From Luteirhabdus pelagi (GTDB taxonomy: Bacteria > Bacteroidota > Bacteroidia > Flavobacteriales > Flavobacteriaceae): a stretch of 64,000 bases of DNA. The notes under the pieces were generated by a model. It saw nothing but the letters and a program-made list of their open reading frames with translations. It ran no database searches and was not told where the DNA came from. The first letter of the stretch is position 1. Every line of letters starts with the position of its first letter. This document shows, piece after piece, positions 52,101-60,476 of the stretch. The position numbers and the translations under genes are program-made. Location of the stretch: positions 868,001 to 932,000 of the forward strand of contig NZ_JAECMS010000002.1 in the NCBI RefSeq assembly GCF_016827595.1. Direction: 5' to 3'.

Positions 52101-53013
52101 TGAAAGTGAAGTAGATTCCGGCACTTGCTTTACGCTTCAACTACCGATACAACATTTAGCTGAAAAAGTGGAAGCGCCAAATGTAAGTGAGCCATTTGTA
52201 GAAGCGTATGAGAAGGGTGCAAGTGAAAAAGAAAATCTTTCAGAAGATGAAAGCGATAAGCCCACGCTGCTTATCGTAGAAGACCATTCCGATATTCGGG
52301 AATACCTAGGGAATTTGTTTCAACATGAGTATCGTATACTGAAAGCCTCGAATGGGCAGGAAGGATTGACGAAAGTGGGGCATGCGCAAGTCGATTTAAT
52401 TATTAGCGATATCCGAATGCCGGTAATGGACGGTTTCGAGTTCTGTAAAGCCATTAAGGCACAGATGGAAACCTCTCATATTCCTTTTGTGATGGTAACG
52501 GCCAAAACAGCGACCAAATCACGCTTGCAAGGCTATGAATTAGGAATTGATGCCTATATCGAAAAACCCTTCAATGAAGCAGAATTGCAACTGATTCTTC
52601 AAAATTTATGGGAGAAAAAGCAACAACAAATAGCATATTACAGCAATCTGTTGGCGTTGAAAGATGTTGGGGAAGAAACAGGCGACTTCAACAGCCTGGA
52701 CCTTCAATTTATAAAGGAAGTTCAGGAATTTGCCTTGGATCCGCAACAGAAATCGGGTGTTCAGCAACTGGTGAAACAATTGGCCATGAGCAGAACGCAG
52801 ATTCATCGTAAGATTACGTCTCTTACCGATATGTCTATTACCCAATACATCAATCACGTTCGCATTGAAAAGGCCAAGCGATTGCTTTCTTCTTCCCCTA
52901 AAACCATAAGTGAAATAGCCTACGAATGCTGTTTCGAAGATCCACATTATTTCTCTAAAGTCTTTAAAAAAGAAACTGGAGAAACCCCCACTTCTTTTCG
53001 CGAAACCCAATAA
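49159..53013 (+). CDS. Hybrid two-component regulator (HTCS) with AraC output
   Basis: All parts of an HTCS are in one chain of 1284 residues: signal peptide (1-21), a two-part propeller of Reg_prop repeats (about 30-680, with the repeated GFIWIGTQDGLNRYDG-type motif), a Y_Y_Y domain (about 690-755), a transmembrane helix (about 757-780), HisKA with His787 in ISHEFRTPL, HATPase with NLLSNAIKFTPKSGKIEVF, a receiver domain with Asp1084 in ISDIRMPVMDGFEF, and an AraC DNA-binding domain at the end. It senses a periplasmic ligand and regulates nearby genes. No SusCD pair lies beside it; its closest neighbour is the T9SS-secreted repeat protein. Confidence 0.95.
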   Translation: MRAVFFLVSLLFFFGQTMSGQETVRIDFKQVPAISNKWISAIAQDQQGFIWIGTQDGLNRYDGYRIERFRSVPGDANAIPANWVRSLAVDSIRRNLWVGTFGGGASVMRLDTLAYKHLINSKQSDVSEPLIYGLGFFRGTTILRTDTNIYAIDTDTYDSKLLVENTRLPFVTDGNTLYAIKGETLLKWKDISSDTPETNRLSRTPDWIASIPEKGLLMGFSDTLHIRNGGQRTFLPLPKPFESVSNVKYPWVYGKNGSTIYSINIENHQVFSINTNLPDEDIAIQTMYIDREGLLWIGTNKGLYVQKKFNAGFKNHQIAKLHARRLLARHDTLVVAGNKGLFEIIKSEYTRIGQQRFLNALLFDGTSYWTGGNNGNMYRDTGASETENHRLRANSGNIYGIELDRKNRMWVGAWDAVHLLDEKGAIFHSIALPSEASDSEAKIIKTFLDSRDRLWLMTLAQGVYKIENVSDFEPGSLLTIKNYRYDSNEPMGLPSDIVMSGTEDADGTIWACTDNGLAYLDPTSDAFRLLSIDGRPFLKKVMAVEDDRSGYLWISTIDDGLYRYHKPSGYLQHYTTNDGLISNAFLFGSSCFIPAKNTIAFGTDEGIQEVLLDELSRSEPLEPVMITSFSVVGDNPTATFQPISSPYLETVSLTHKQNDFNVSFSGLQFGEANKLLYHYRLDDEPWRTTDVQTAYFTNVPYGAHNLEVTSSYTGQIDSGAFITQLPIYIKPPWYQTVWAYVLYAVLFLSILSFIYILLLRQRLAKAEAQKIQAIDHVKSKMYADISHEFRTPLTVIEGVTQSLLRGQTSSEAQKPLQTIKRNSRGLLHLVNQMLDLTSLDNQQMEVRYINADILAFIKKYVNGFRTFSEARDQTLTITSDIEELYMDFDVDKLQKIINNLLSNAIKFTPKSGKIEVFLSQVEQHIFQMKIQDSGKGIAKEELPKIFDRYYKTFDLESNLGSGIGMALTKELVQLLGGRITVESEVDSGTCFTLQLPIQHLAEKVEAPNVSEPFVEAYEKGASEKENLSEDESDKPTLLIVEDHSDIREYLGNLFQHEYRILKASNGQEGLTKVGHAQVDLIISDIRMPVMDGFEFCKAIKAQMETSHIPFVMVTAKTATKSRLQGYELGIDAYIEKPFNEAELQLILQNLWEKKQQQIAYYSNLLALKDVGEETGDFNSLDLQFIKEVQEFALDPQQKSGVQQLVKQLAMSRTQIHRKITSLTDMSITQYINHVRIEKAKRLLSSSPKTISEIAYECCFEDPHYFSKVFKKETGETPTSFRETQ

Positions 53014-53075
53014 ATACAGCATATTTAGACTATTGAAACATACTTCCACCGCTTTGGAACAATACCCCCTTTCCC

Positions 53076-53095
53076 ACTAGCATCCCTACGCTAGT
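53076..53095. promoter_or_regulatory. Inverted repeat before the T9SS-secreted gene
   Basis: ACTAGC (53076-53081) and GCTAGT (53090-53095) form a perfect inverted repeat 56 bases before the next ATG. It could be an operator for the HTCS protein; there is no T run, so a terminator is less likely. Confidence 0.3.
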
Positions 53096-53150
53096 TTAGC
53101 AGTACTGCTTTCGGGCAATTGCGAAATAATAACCTAAAAAAATTTTAATC

Positions 53151-54269
53151 ATGAAAAATGCAATTACACTCTTGGTGGCTCTTATGCTTACAGGCGTCAT
53201 TTGGGCTCAAGATATGTTTACACACATAGCAACGTCTGAGAACATCGTCAATAACCTAACGGTTATCGACCATCCGTCCTTAAATGATAATGAAGATGCC
53301 ATCGTTATCATTACACACTATTGGAATCCCTTAGGTGGCGATGGAATTTATAACGATAACGTTACCGGGGTGTTTTATAATACATCGACCGATCGTTGGA
53401 TCATCCTTAATCAGGATTTTAATAACGATATAGTGGAAGGTAGTGCTTATAATGTCTACGTAACCGACGATAGCGAAGGGACTATCCACATTGCTTCCCA
53501 AGAGAATGAGGGCCCAGGCCCGAATGTGACGCGAATCAATGATCCATTATTTAATGGAAATTCTGAGGGGTTGGCATTTATAACAAATTATTTCAATCCG
53601 AACGAAGTGTTTAACGATCATGTAACTGCAATGTATTACGACAACGTAACCAATCGACGTGGAATCTTTACGCAAGATGTAAATGCAATACCTGAGGACG
53701 CTGCTTTTTTTGCTGTCATTCAAGAATCGGGCGACTTTAACTTTAGACATGAAGCCACGGCTGGAAATACGGCAGGGAATTCTACCGAGATAAACCACCC
53801 GTTTTTAAATGATAACCCTGATGCTATGTTTGTTGTTTCTCATTATTGGGGTGGTTTGGGAGCTTCTTCAGAAATTATTTTGGATGCCGTGAAAGGGGTC
53901 TGGTACAATGAGGTTGAAGGTCGCTGGAATGTGTATACTGAAGATTTTACTGAAATTGAAGTGGGAACGGTGTTCGATCTATTGTTTCTCGATCCTTCCT
54001 TATCATCCAACCAAGCATCCCTTGCAACCGAAATTTTGGTGGCACCAAACCCAGTGCAGGAGGTAACGTATGTGTCACTTCCAGAGGGTCTTACTGTTGA
54101 AAATCTTCAAGTATTCGACGTGTTGGGGAAACAAGTAGTTTCTTTTACGCATGAAATTGTCTTTAATCAAAAGATTGCGGTGGATATGTCCGCTTTGGCA
54201 GGGGGAATGTACCTATTGAAAATAATAACCGATCAGGGAACCGTTACGCGAAAAGTGTTGAAGCCATAA
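53151..54269 (+). CDS. T9SS-secreted protein with three repeated domains
   Basis: After the signal peptide (MKNAITLLVALMLTGVIWAQ) come three related blocks of about 85-90 residues: about 23-115 (HPSLNDNEDAIVIITHYWNP), about 115-195 (DPLFNGNSEGLAFITNYFNP) and about 198-285 (HPFLNDNPDAMFVVSHYWGG). Each continues with a V(x)G(V/M)YYN-like strand and an RW motif. The C-terminal 75 residues (ILVAPNPVQEVTYVSLPEG to GMYLLKIITDQGTVTRKVLKP) are a type A sorting domain for the Por secretion system. I recognise no named enzymatic fold; adhesion or binding is a guess. It may be controlled by the HTCS directly upstream. Confidence 0.85.
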   Translation: MKNAITLLVALMLTGVIWAQDMFTHIATSENIVNNLTVIDHPSLNDNEDAIVIITHYWNPLGGDGIYNDNVTGVFYNTSTDRWIILNQDFNNDIVEGSAYNVYVTDDSEGTIHIASQENEGPGPNVTRINDPLFNGNSEGLAFITNYFNPNEVFNDHVTAMYYDNVTNRRGIFTQDVNAIPEDAAFFAVIQESGDFNFRHEATAGNTAGNSTEINHPFLNDNPDAMFVVSHYWGGLGASSEIILDAVKGVWYNEVEGRWNVYTEDFTEIEVGTVFDLLFLDPSLSSNQASLATEILVAPNPVQEVTYVSLPEGLTVENLQVFDVLGKQVVSFTHEIVFNQKIAVDMSALAGGMYLLKIITDQGTVTRKVLKP

Positions 54270-54443
54270 CGATAGGTTTATTTTTTCGTGAACCCCGGAA
54301 AGGGCCTGCTACCTCGGTTGTTTAGGCTCTTTCCCCTGAAAAAACGTGAAGGAAAGGCATTCTCATCCGAGGGGGATAGCGCAACGGAATGCCATTGGGG
54401 AGCTGCTATTGGCTTGTCTAAAATACAACTCCTCACTTCATGA

Positions 54444-54486
54444 AGAAGCCGCCAGAAACTGTTGGGACTGGTTGGCTTCTTTTTTA
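54444..54486 (+). terminator. Terminator after the T9SS-secreted gene
   Basis: AGAAGCC..CCAG and CTGG..GGCTTCT can pair, with two mismatched positions, followed by TTTTTTAT. It is placed between convergent genes. Confidence 0.65.
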
Positions 54487-55398
54487 TAGGATCATTTCGA
54501 TAAAGGAAAGTTGGGTGGTATATCCTTTTTTATTGAAGTAGTCGCGGCCTTCCTTATTTCCCGTTGCCAAGATAAAATCGCCACCCCAGGCTCCAAGGCT
54601 TTTTAAGGTGAAGGGATAATCTGCGAATAATTGCTCTTTTACCGTTGGAAGTTGAATCATTTCTGAAACCGATTGTTCATGCTTTTGAAGCAGACGTTCG
54701 AATTCCAAAAGCGAACTACAAAACACTAAATCGCGACTAATCTTTCCGATGGCCTGAAGGGTTTCAGAATTTCCATCAAAGTAGTTGCGATACCTCGAAA
54801 TCCCTTCCTTGCTATCCTGCTTCTGGTTTAGGTACACAAAGAATAATTCTTCTCGAAAATCCCAGGGCAAGACCACAGGTTCAATGATGGGAGGTGTCTC
54901 GGCATTGCTGTATAGAAAAGGTGTGGGTATTCGGGCTGCCGCAATATCGTATCCACTGCCTCCAAACGATTGTTGCAGCAATTCAAAAGCATTAACCTCG
55001 GCCCATTGTGCGATGTTGTTGATGAGGGTCGAAGACGTTCCCAATCCCCATTTTCGTGGGAAGGTTAGTTTGGTGTGAATTTCAAGTGAAGGGTTTCCCG
55101 ATAGAAACGAGGGTTGAAGATTTTGCGCAGTTCGGAGAATACATACTAACGTTTGTTTTATATCCTTCGAAGCTGAATCAAGTGAAATATCCGCCAATTC
55201 TGAACTGTTGAAGGCGGTTTCAAACCATATCGCTCCATTTTCATCATAGCTTTTCCATACGATTCCTTGTTGTGAGCCTTCTCGTACTTCCAGCGACTGA
55301 CCAAATTTCGTTGGGATGGCCAAGGCAGTGGCACCATCCAAAACGGCATATTCGCCACTGAGCAATAACTTTCCATTGCTATAGTAAGAGTGTTTCAT
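54484..55398 (-). CDS. GYDIA-type GHMP kinase (mevalonate pathway)
   Basis: The ATG at 55398 overlaps the HMG-CoA reductase stop by one base; a TTG just before adds one residue. GHMP features: NGKLLLSGEYAVLDGATALA, the ATP-loop KWGLGTSSTLINNIA, and GGSGYDIAAARIPTPFLY, which gives the GYDIA family its name. In Bacteroidota this gene sits with mevalonate genes and is thought to be a mevalonate or phosphomevalonate kinase; which of the two is not settled from sequence. It has 304 residues. Confidence 0.88.
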   Translation of the reverse strand: MKHSYYSNGKLLLSGEYAVLDGATALAIPTKFGQSLEVREGSQQGIVWKSYDENGAIWFETAFNSSELADISLDSASKDIKQTLVCILRTAQNLQPSFLSGNPSLEIHTKLTFPRKWGLGTSSTLINNIAQWAEVNAFELLQQSFGGSGYDIAAARIPTPFLYSNAETPPIIEPVVLPWDFREELFFVYLNQKQDSKEGISRYRNYFDGNSETLQAIGKISRDLVFCSSLLEFERLLQKHEQSVSEMIQLPTVKEQLFADYPFTLKSLGAWGGDFILATGNKEGRDYFNKKGYTTQLSFIEMIL

Positions 55399-56714
55399 CA
55401 ATCCGCGCGAAGATTAGCGATAAAATCGGTTACGGCACTATGTGAAATTACCGCGTCCTGAAAATGCTTTTCGGCCTTTTCCTTTTCTTCTGTTGACGCA
55501 TCCATCTGGTTCAAAATATTCATCAGGTGCATTTTCATATGGCCTTTTTGAATTCCGGTAGTGACCAACGATCGTAAGGCAGCAAAATTTTGAGCAAGTC
55601 CGGCAACGGCTACTATTTTCATCAATTCCTTGGCAGAAGGGTTCTGTAATATCTGAAGGGCCACCTTCACCATTGGATGTAGTGATGTTAATCCTCCAAC
55701 GGTTCCCAAAGCCAACGGCACTTCAATTGAAAAATTGAAAACTCCATCTTTAACTGAAGCCGTGGTAAGACTTTCGTAATGTCCGTTTCGGGAAGCATAG
55801 GCGTGTACACCGGCTTCAACCGCTCTAAAATCATTCCCGGTGGCGACGATTACCGCGTCGATGCCGTTCATGATGCCTTTGTTATGGGTAACCGCTCGTC
55901 GCGTTTCGGTTTTGGCAATCTGTACGGCGCGAACAAAATCTTCAGCAAATTCGTCACCTTCAATATCACCTTGGCCTAATTCTGACACGGGACAACTCAC
56001 AGATGCTTTCACCGTACATTCCGGTACATAGTTGGAAAGAATACTCATCACGACTTTTGGAAAACTGGTTTCCTCCTGAAAGGCTCCGTGTCGGTCGGCT
56101 TCTGCTTCGAAGGTCTGTGCAAATTGTTCCAAACAACTATTGATGAAGTTGGCACCCATGGCATCCAGCGTTTCGAACGTGCAATGCAATTGATAATAGC
56201 CTTCCAGCGCCTCCGTGCTGTCTATTAATTCAATATCGAGAACACCGCCACCACGTTTTTTCATATTGCGCTGTAGCTCCAATACACTATCCAACAATTG
56301 TGGCTTCACTTTTTGGAAGAAATGCTGCAATTCATCGGCATTGCCATAATAATTCATGTGAATCTGGCCGTTCTTGACGGTGGAAATCACTTCCGCATTA
56401 AAACCACCGCGTTGTAGCCAAAATTTGGCAGCATTGCTGGCAGCGGCTACCACCGAACTTTCCTCAATCACCATCGGAATAGCGTACAACGTATCGTTGA
56501 TCAAGAAATTTGGAGCGATGCCGAAGGGAAGGTAATAGTTGGTAAGGGTATTCTCTATAAAATCGTCGTGTAACTGCTGCAAGCCTTCATTGGTATTCCA
56601 ATACTGTTTCAGAATCGATATGGCATCAGGATGCTCTTCAAGATAATGAGTAGCAAGCCATTCAATTTTTTCGTTTTTGCTTTTTTTGGAAAATCCGGAA
56701 ATCTTGGCACACAT
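55398..56714 (-). CDS. HMG-CoA reductase, class II
   Basis: The start at 56714 (MCAKISGFSKKSKNEKIEW) is chosen because the frame upstream of it is not conserved-looking and a -7 promoter box lies just before. Class II motifs: ENTLTNYYLPFGIAPNF, VIEESSVVAAASNAAKFW, DAMGANFINSC, NKGIMNGIDAVIVATGNDFR with the active-site Lys and Asp, and the His in GIQKGHMKMHL. It makes mevalonate from HMG-CoA. Class II enzymes are common in bacteria, some working in the degrading direction; the kinase gene next door supports synthesis of isoprenoids. Confidence 0.93.
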   Translation of the reverse strand: MCAKISGFSKKSKNEKIEWLATHYLEEHPDAISILKQYWNTNEGLQQLHDDFIENTLTNYYLPFGIAPNFLINDTLYAIPMVIEESSVVAAASNAAKFWLQRGGFNAEVISTVKNGQIHMNYYGNADELQHFFQKVKPQLLDSVLELQRNMKKRGGGVLDIELIDSTEALEGYYQLHCTFETLDAMGANFINSCLEQFAQTFEAEADRHGAFQEETSFPKVVMSILSNYVPECTVKASVSCPVSELGQGDIEGDEFAEDFVRAVQIAKTETRRAVTHNKGIMNGIDAVIVATGNDFRAVEAGVHAYASRNGHYESLTTASVKDGVFNFSIEVPLALGTVGGLTSLHPMVKVALQILQNPSAKELMKIVAVAGLAQNFAALRSLVTTGIQKGHMKMHLMNILNQMDASTEEKEKAEKHFQDAVISHSAVTDFIANLRAD

Positions 56715-56734
56715 GAAAGGCGGAATTTGAGCCA

Positions 56735-56742
56735 CAAATATA
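56735..56742 (-). promoter_or_regulatory. Putative -7 box of the HMG-CoA reductase gene
   Basis: The minus strand reads TATATTTG, matching TAnnTTTG, 21 bases before the ATG at 56714. A TTG lies 26 bases further upstream, longer than usual spacing. Confidence 0.45.
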
Positions 56743-56860
56743 CTATTTATAACGGAGTCCGATTGCCACAACTTGCTAACAAAACGGGTCTATTTAACAG
56801 AAATATGAGGCTACTTTCACGAAATTTTAGTAACATTGGCATATTAAAATTTTAACAGTT

Positions 56861-59035
56861 TTGAAACGAATCGCGTTTACTTCCCTTATTCTGCTTTTCA
56901 TAGCAGCGTTTTCACCTTTAACAGCACAAAAAGATATTACCCTCGAAGAGATTTGGGGTGGTGAATTTAGAACAGAATACCTAGACGTACTCCGTTCCTT
57001 GAAAAATGGAACTCAGTATTCGGTATTGAATTACGACCGCTCGAAAAAAGCTTCTACAATCGATGTGTATGATTACAAAACCGGAAACAAGGTGGAAACA
57101 TTGGTCAGTAGCGCCGATTTAGATGGCATCAATTACATCATTTCATATGAATTTGATGAAGCAGAAGAAAAGTTGATGCTTTCTACGCAACTTCAACAGA
57201 TTTATCGTCGCTCAACATTGGGAACGTATTATATCTACGACTTAAAAAGCAAGAAACTGGAGCGTGTAGCCGATGTGCCGATCCAAGAGCCACATTTCAC
57301 CAGAAAGGGCGATAAAGTAGCCTACGGATATGAGAACAATCTTTATATCAAGGATTTGGCTTCCGGTGAGGTGACACAAATCACTTCTGATGGTCAGAAA
57401 AACAGTATCATCAATGGTATTACCGATTGGGTGTATGAAGAAGAATTCGCCTTTGTTCGTGCTTTTGATTGGAACAAGAGCGGAACGAAGTTAGCCTATA
57501 TCAAATTCGATGAGTCTGAGGTGCCTCGTTTTTCGATGGATGTATATGGTGAAGAACTCTATCCACAACAGCAAGTTTTCAAATATCCGAAAGCAGGCGA
57601 TCCCAATGCAAAGGTTTCGCTTCATGTATATGATCTAGCCAGCGGGAATACTTCAAAAATAAATCTAGAAAACTACAACAGTTACTATATTCCGCGCATC
57701 AAATGGACGGAAGATAGCGATGTGTTGAGCGCACAACTCACGAATCGTCATCAAAACACAGTCGATTTAGTGTTTGTAAACGCAAAGGATAATTCAACAA
57801 AACTAGTGCTTCAGGAAAAGGACGATGCCTATGTCGACATTACCGATAACCTTACTTTCCTTAATGATAATAGCTTTATTTGGACCAGTGAAAAGAGTGG
57901 CTGGAACCATATTTATCATTATGACAAAAACGGAACCTTGGTCAATCAAGTAACCGACGGGCCATGGGAAGTGACCAACTACTATGGTTTCGACCAAAAT
58001 ACAGGTCGGGTGTATTACCAGAGTACCGAAAATGGAAGCATCAATCGCGATGTGTACTCTATTCTTCGATCTGGAAAGAATAAAGTACGGTTAAGTCAGC
58101 AGACCGGAACCAATGGAGCTGATTTTAGTGCCGATTTCACCTACTTCATCAATACCTTTCACAATACGGAAACACCCTATGTTTTCACCTTACGACAAGC
58201 AAAAACCGGAAAGGAAGTACGAAAGATTAAGGATAACAGCGCCTTGCTTCAGAAGTTGAACGGTTATAATATTTCACCCAAAGAATTCTCAACCATCAAC
58301 ATAAATGGGGAGGAGTTGAACATGTATATGATCAAGCCGTTGGATTTCGATCCAGAAAAAACGTACCCACTGTTTATGTACCAGTATTCTGGGCCAGGTT
58401 CTCAAAATGTAAAGAATAGCTGGAATGGCTCTAACGATTATTGGCATCAAATGTTGGCGCAACAAGGTTACATCGTGGCTTGTGTGGACGGAAGAGGGAC
58501 AGGCTTGAAGGGGCGCGATTTCAAAAAAGTAACACAGAAGGAGCTAGGGAAATATGAGGTAGAAGACCAAACCGCTGCTGCCGAAAAATTAGCGCAGGAA
58601 ACCTATATCGATGGCAATCGTATCGGCATCTGGGGTTGGAGCTATGGTGGCTTTATGTCGAGTAATTGTTTGTTCCAGTCGCCAGACACTTTCAGCTTGG
58701 CGATTGCGGTAGCTCCAGTGACGAGCTGGCGTTTTTACGATACGATTTACACCGAACGGTATATGACCACTCCTCAAGAGAACGCGAGTGGTTATGATGA
58801 AAATTCGCCTATTAACCATGTGGATGGTCTTGAGGGCGACTTTTTATTGGTGCATGGTAGTGCTGACGATAATGTGCATGTACAAAATACCATGCGCTTA
58901 ATTGAAGCCTTGGTGCAGGCAGATAAGCAATTCGATTGGGCTATTTATCCCGATAAGAATCATGGAATCTATGGTGGTAACACCCGGCTGCATCTCTATA
59001 AGAAAATGACCAACTTTATTAAAAACAACCTATAA
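56861..59035 (+). CDS. Dipeptidyl peptidase IV-like S9 protease, secreted
   Basis: The start is TTG at 56861: the signal peptide (MKRIAFTSLILLFIAAFSPLTAQ) needs it, and there is no other Met for about 90 residues. An eight-bladed propeller (about 30-460) precedes the hydrolase domain, with Ser594 in GWSYGGFMS, Asp669 in HGSADDNVHVQNT and His701 in PDKNHGIYGG. It removes N-terminal dipeptides with Pro or Ala in second place. Directly downstream are two POT peptide transporters, which would take up the released peptides. Confidence 0.93.
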   Translation: MKRIAFTSLILLFIAAFSPLTAQKDITLEEIWGGEFRTEYLDVLRSLKNGTQYSVLNYDRSKKASTIDVYDYKTGNKVETLVSSADLDGINYIISYEFDEAEEKLMLSTQLQQIYRRSTLGTYYIYDLKSKKLERVADVPIQEPHFTRKGDKVAYGYENNLYIKDLASGEVTQITSDGQKNSIINGITDWVYEEEFAFVRAFDWNKSGTKLAYIKFDESEVPRFSMDVYGEELYPQQQVFKYPKAGDPNAKVSLHVYDLASGNTSKINLENYNSYYIPRIKWTEDSDVLSAQLTNRHQNTVDLVFVNAKDNSTKLVLQEKDDAYVDITDNLTFLNDNSFIWTSEKSGWNHIYHYDKNGTLVNQVTDGPWEVTNYYGFDQNTGRVYYQSTENGSINRDVYSILRSGKNKVRLSQQTGTNGADFSADFTYFINTFHNTETPYVFTLRQAKTGKEVRKIKDNSALLQKLNGYNISPKEFSTININGEELNMYMIKPLDFDPEKTYPLFMYQYSGPGSQNVKNSWNGSNDYWHQMLAQQGYIVACVDGRGTGLKGRDFKKVTQKELGKYEVEDQTAAAEKLAQETYIDGNRIGIWGWSYGGFMSSNCLFQSPDTFSLAIAVAPVTSWRFYDTIYTERYMTTPQENASGYDENSPINHVDGLEGDFLLVHGSADDNVHVQNTMRLIEALVQADKQFDWAIYPDKNHGIYGGNTRLHLYKKMTNFIKNNL

Positions 59036-59053
59036 AACTCAATTTGATAGCAT

Positions 59054-60457
59054 ATGGCAAATGTATCTCAGTATAAAAAGCAAAAAGAGCTATTTGGCCA
59101 TCCGGTAGGCCTCTACGTATTATTTTTCACTGAAATGTGGGAACGTTTCTCGTACTACGGGATGCGTGCTATTTTGGTATTATATCTAGTTGCCGAAACC
59201 TTGGGCGATAATCCTGGGTTGGGGTGGACGAATAATGAGGCTTTAGCGCTTTATGGATGGTACACGATGTTAGTGTACGTAGCATCTATTCCAGGGGGTT
59301 GGATTGCCGATAAATTTTTGGGTCAGAAAAAGTCAGTACTCTACGGAGGTATATTGTTGGTAGCCGGACATAGTATTTTGGCCATCGAACAAATGTGGGC
59401 CTTTTATACAGGTTTAGGACTCATTATCGCGGGTGTTGGAATGTTGAAGCCAAATATTTCTACGATGGTAGGAGGGCTTTATAAGCAAGGCGACATTCGT
59501 CGAGATAAAGGATTTACGATTTTCTACATCGGTATTAACGTTGGTGCCTTTCTTTCCAGTTTGATTGTTGGATATGTAGGTGAAGTATATGGCTGGCACT
59601 ACGGATTTGGACTTGCCGGTATCGGTATGGCGCTAGGTTTACTGCAGTATGTATTGGGTCAGAAACATTTGAAATATGTTGGAAACAACACCAATACTTC
59701 AGAAGATGAAGAGGAAAAAGCGGCAATGAAACGTCCGCTTAATAAAGTTGAAAAAGACCGAATCGTCGTACTCTTTATTTCATTCCTGTTAGTGATTGTA
59801 TTCTGGGGAGCTTTCGAGCAAGCTGGAGGATTAATGAATATCTATGCTTCTGAAAAGACCGATAGAATGTTGATGGGATGGGAAGTTCCCGCTTCGTGGT
59901 TCCAATCGCTAAATGCGATGTTTATCATCTTGTTAGGTACTGCGGTGGCTGGTTATTGGGCTCATAGGAAATTAAAAGGAAAGTTAGCGGGGTCGTTGTT
60001 TAAGATGTGTATCGGCCTGGTGATTATGGGAACCGGATTCTTCTTTATGTCCGCTGCTTCTGCTGAATTCAATTCTGAAGGAGCTTCGGCTATGTATTGG
60101 TTAGTGTTGGCATACTTGTTCCACACCGTAGGAGAACTATGCTTATCGCCAGTAGCCCTATCGTATATTACAAAACTAGCTCCGTTGAAGTATGCATCCC
60201 TGATGATGGGAGTGTATTTTGCGATGACAGGGTTCGGTAATAAACTTGCCGGTCTCTTAGGAGAATCGGCTTCAGAGTTTGGAGAATTTAGTGTGTTTAC
60301 GGGAATAGCTGTTTTCTGTGTGGCATTCGGATTATTGGTGTTATTGTTCCGTAAGAAACTGGAAGCCTTGGCTCATGGTGCAGAGGATAATGAAAGAGAA
60401 ATGCTCGAGCAAGAACCATATGAGCTTGCCGATCCAGACATTCGTCACGAAAACTAA
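59054..60457 (+). CDS. POT-family proton-dependent oligopeptide transporter
   Basis: The 467-residue MFS protein has twelve or so helices and the POT signature FFTEMWERFSYYGMRAILVLY, with the ExxERFxYYG motif that binds peptide and proton. A second signature, GADKFLGQ-like, is in GGWIADKFLGQKKSVLYGG. It is 18 bases after the peptidase gene. It imports di- and tripeptides. It is shorter than the following copy, since it lacks the long periplasmic insert. Confidence 0.93.
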   Translation: MANVSQYKKQKELFGHPVGLYVLFFTEMWERFSYYGMRAILVLYLVAETLGDNPGLGWTNNEALALYGWYTMLVYVASIPGGWIADKFLGQKKSVLYGGILLVAGHSILAIEQMWAFYTGLGLIIAGVGMLKPNISTMVGGLYKQGDIRRDKGFTIFYIGINVGAFLSSLIVGYVGEVYGWHYGFGLAGIGMALGLLQYVLGQKHLKYVGNNTNTSEDEEEKAAMKRPLNKVEKDRIVVLFISFLLVIVFWGAFEQAGGLMNIYASEKTDRMLMGWEVPASWFQSLNAMFIILLGTAVAGYWAHRKLKGKLAGSLFKMCIGLVIMGTGFFFMSAASAEFNSEGASAMYWLVLAYLFHTVGELCLSPVALSYITKLAPLKYASLMMGVYFAMTGFGNKLAGLLGESASEFGEFSVFTGIAVFCVAFGLLVLLFRKKLEALAHGAEDNEREMLEQEPYELADPDIRHEN

Positions 60458-60476
60458 TTAACTTCATTTATCGCTT

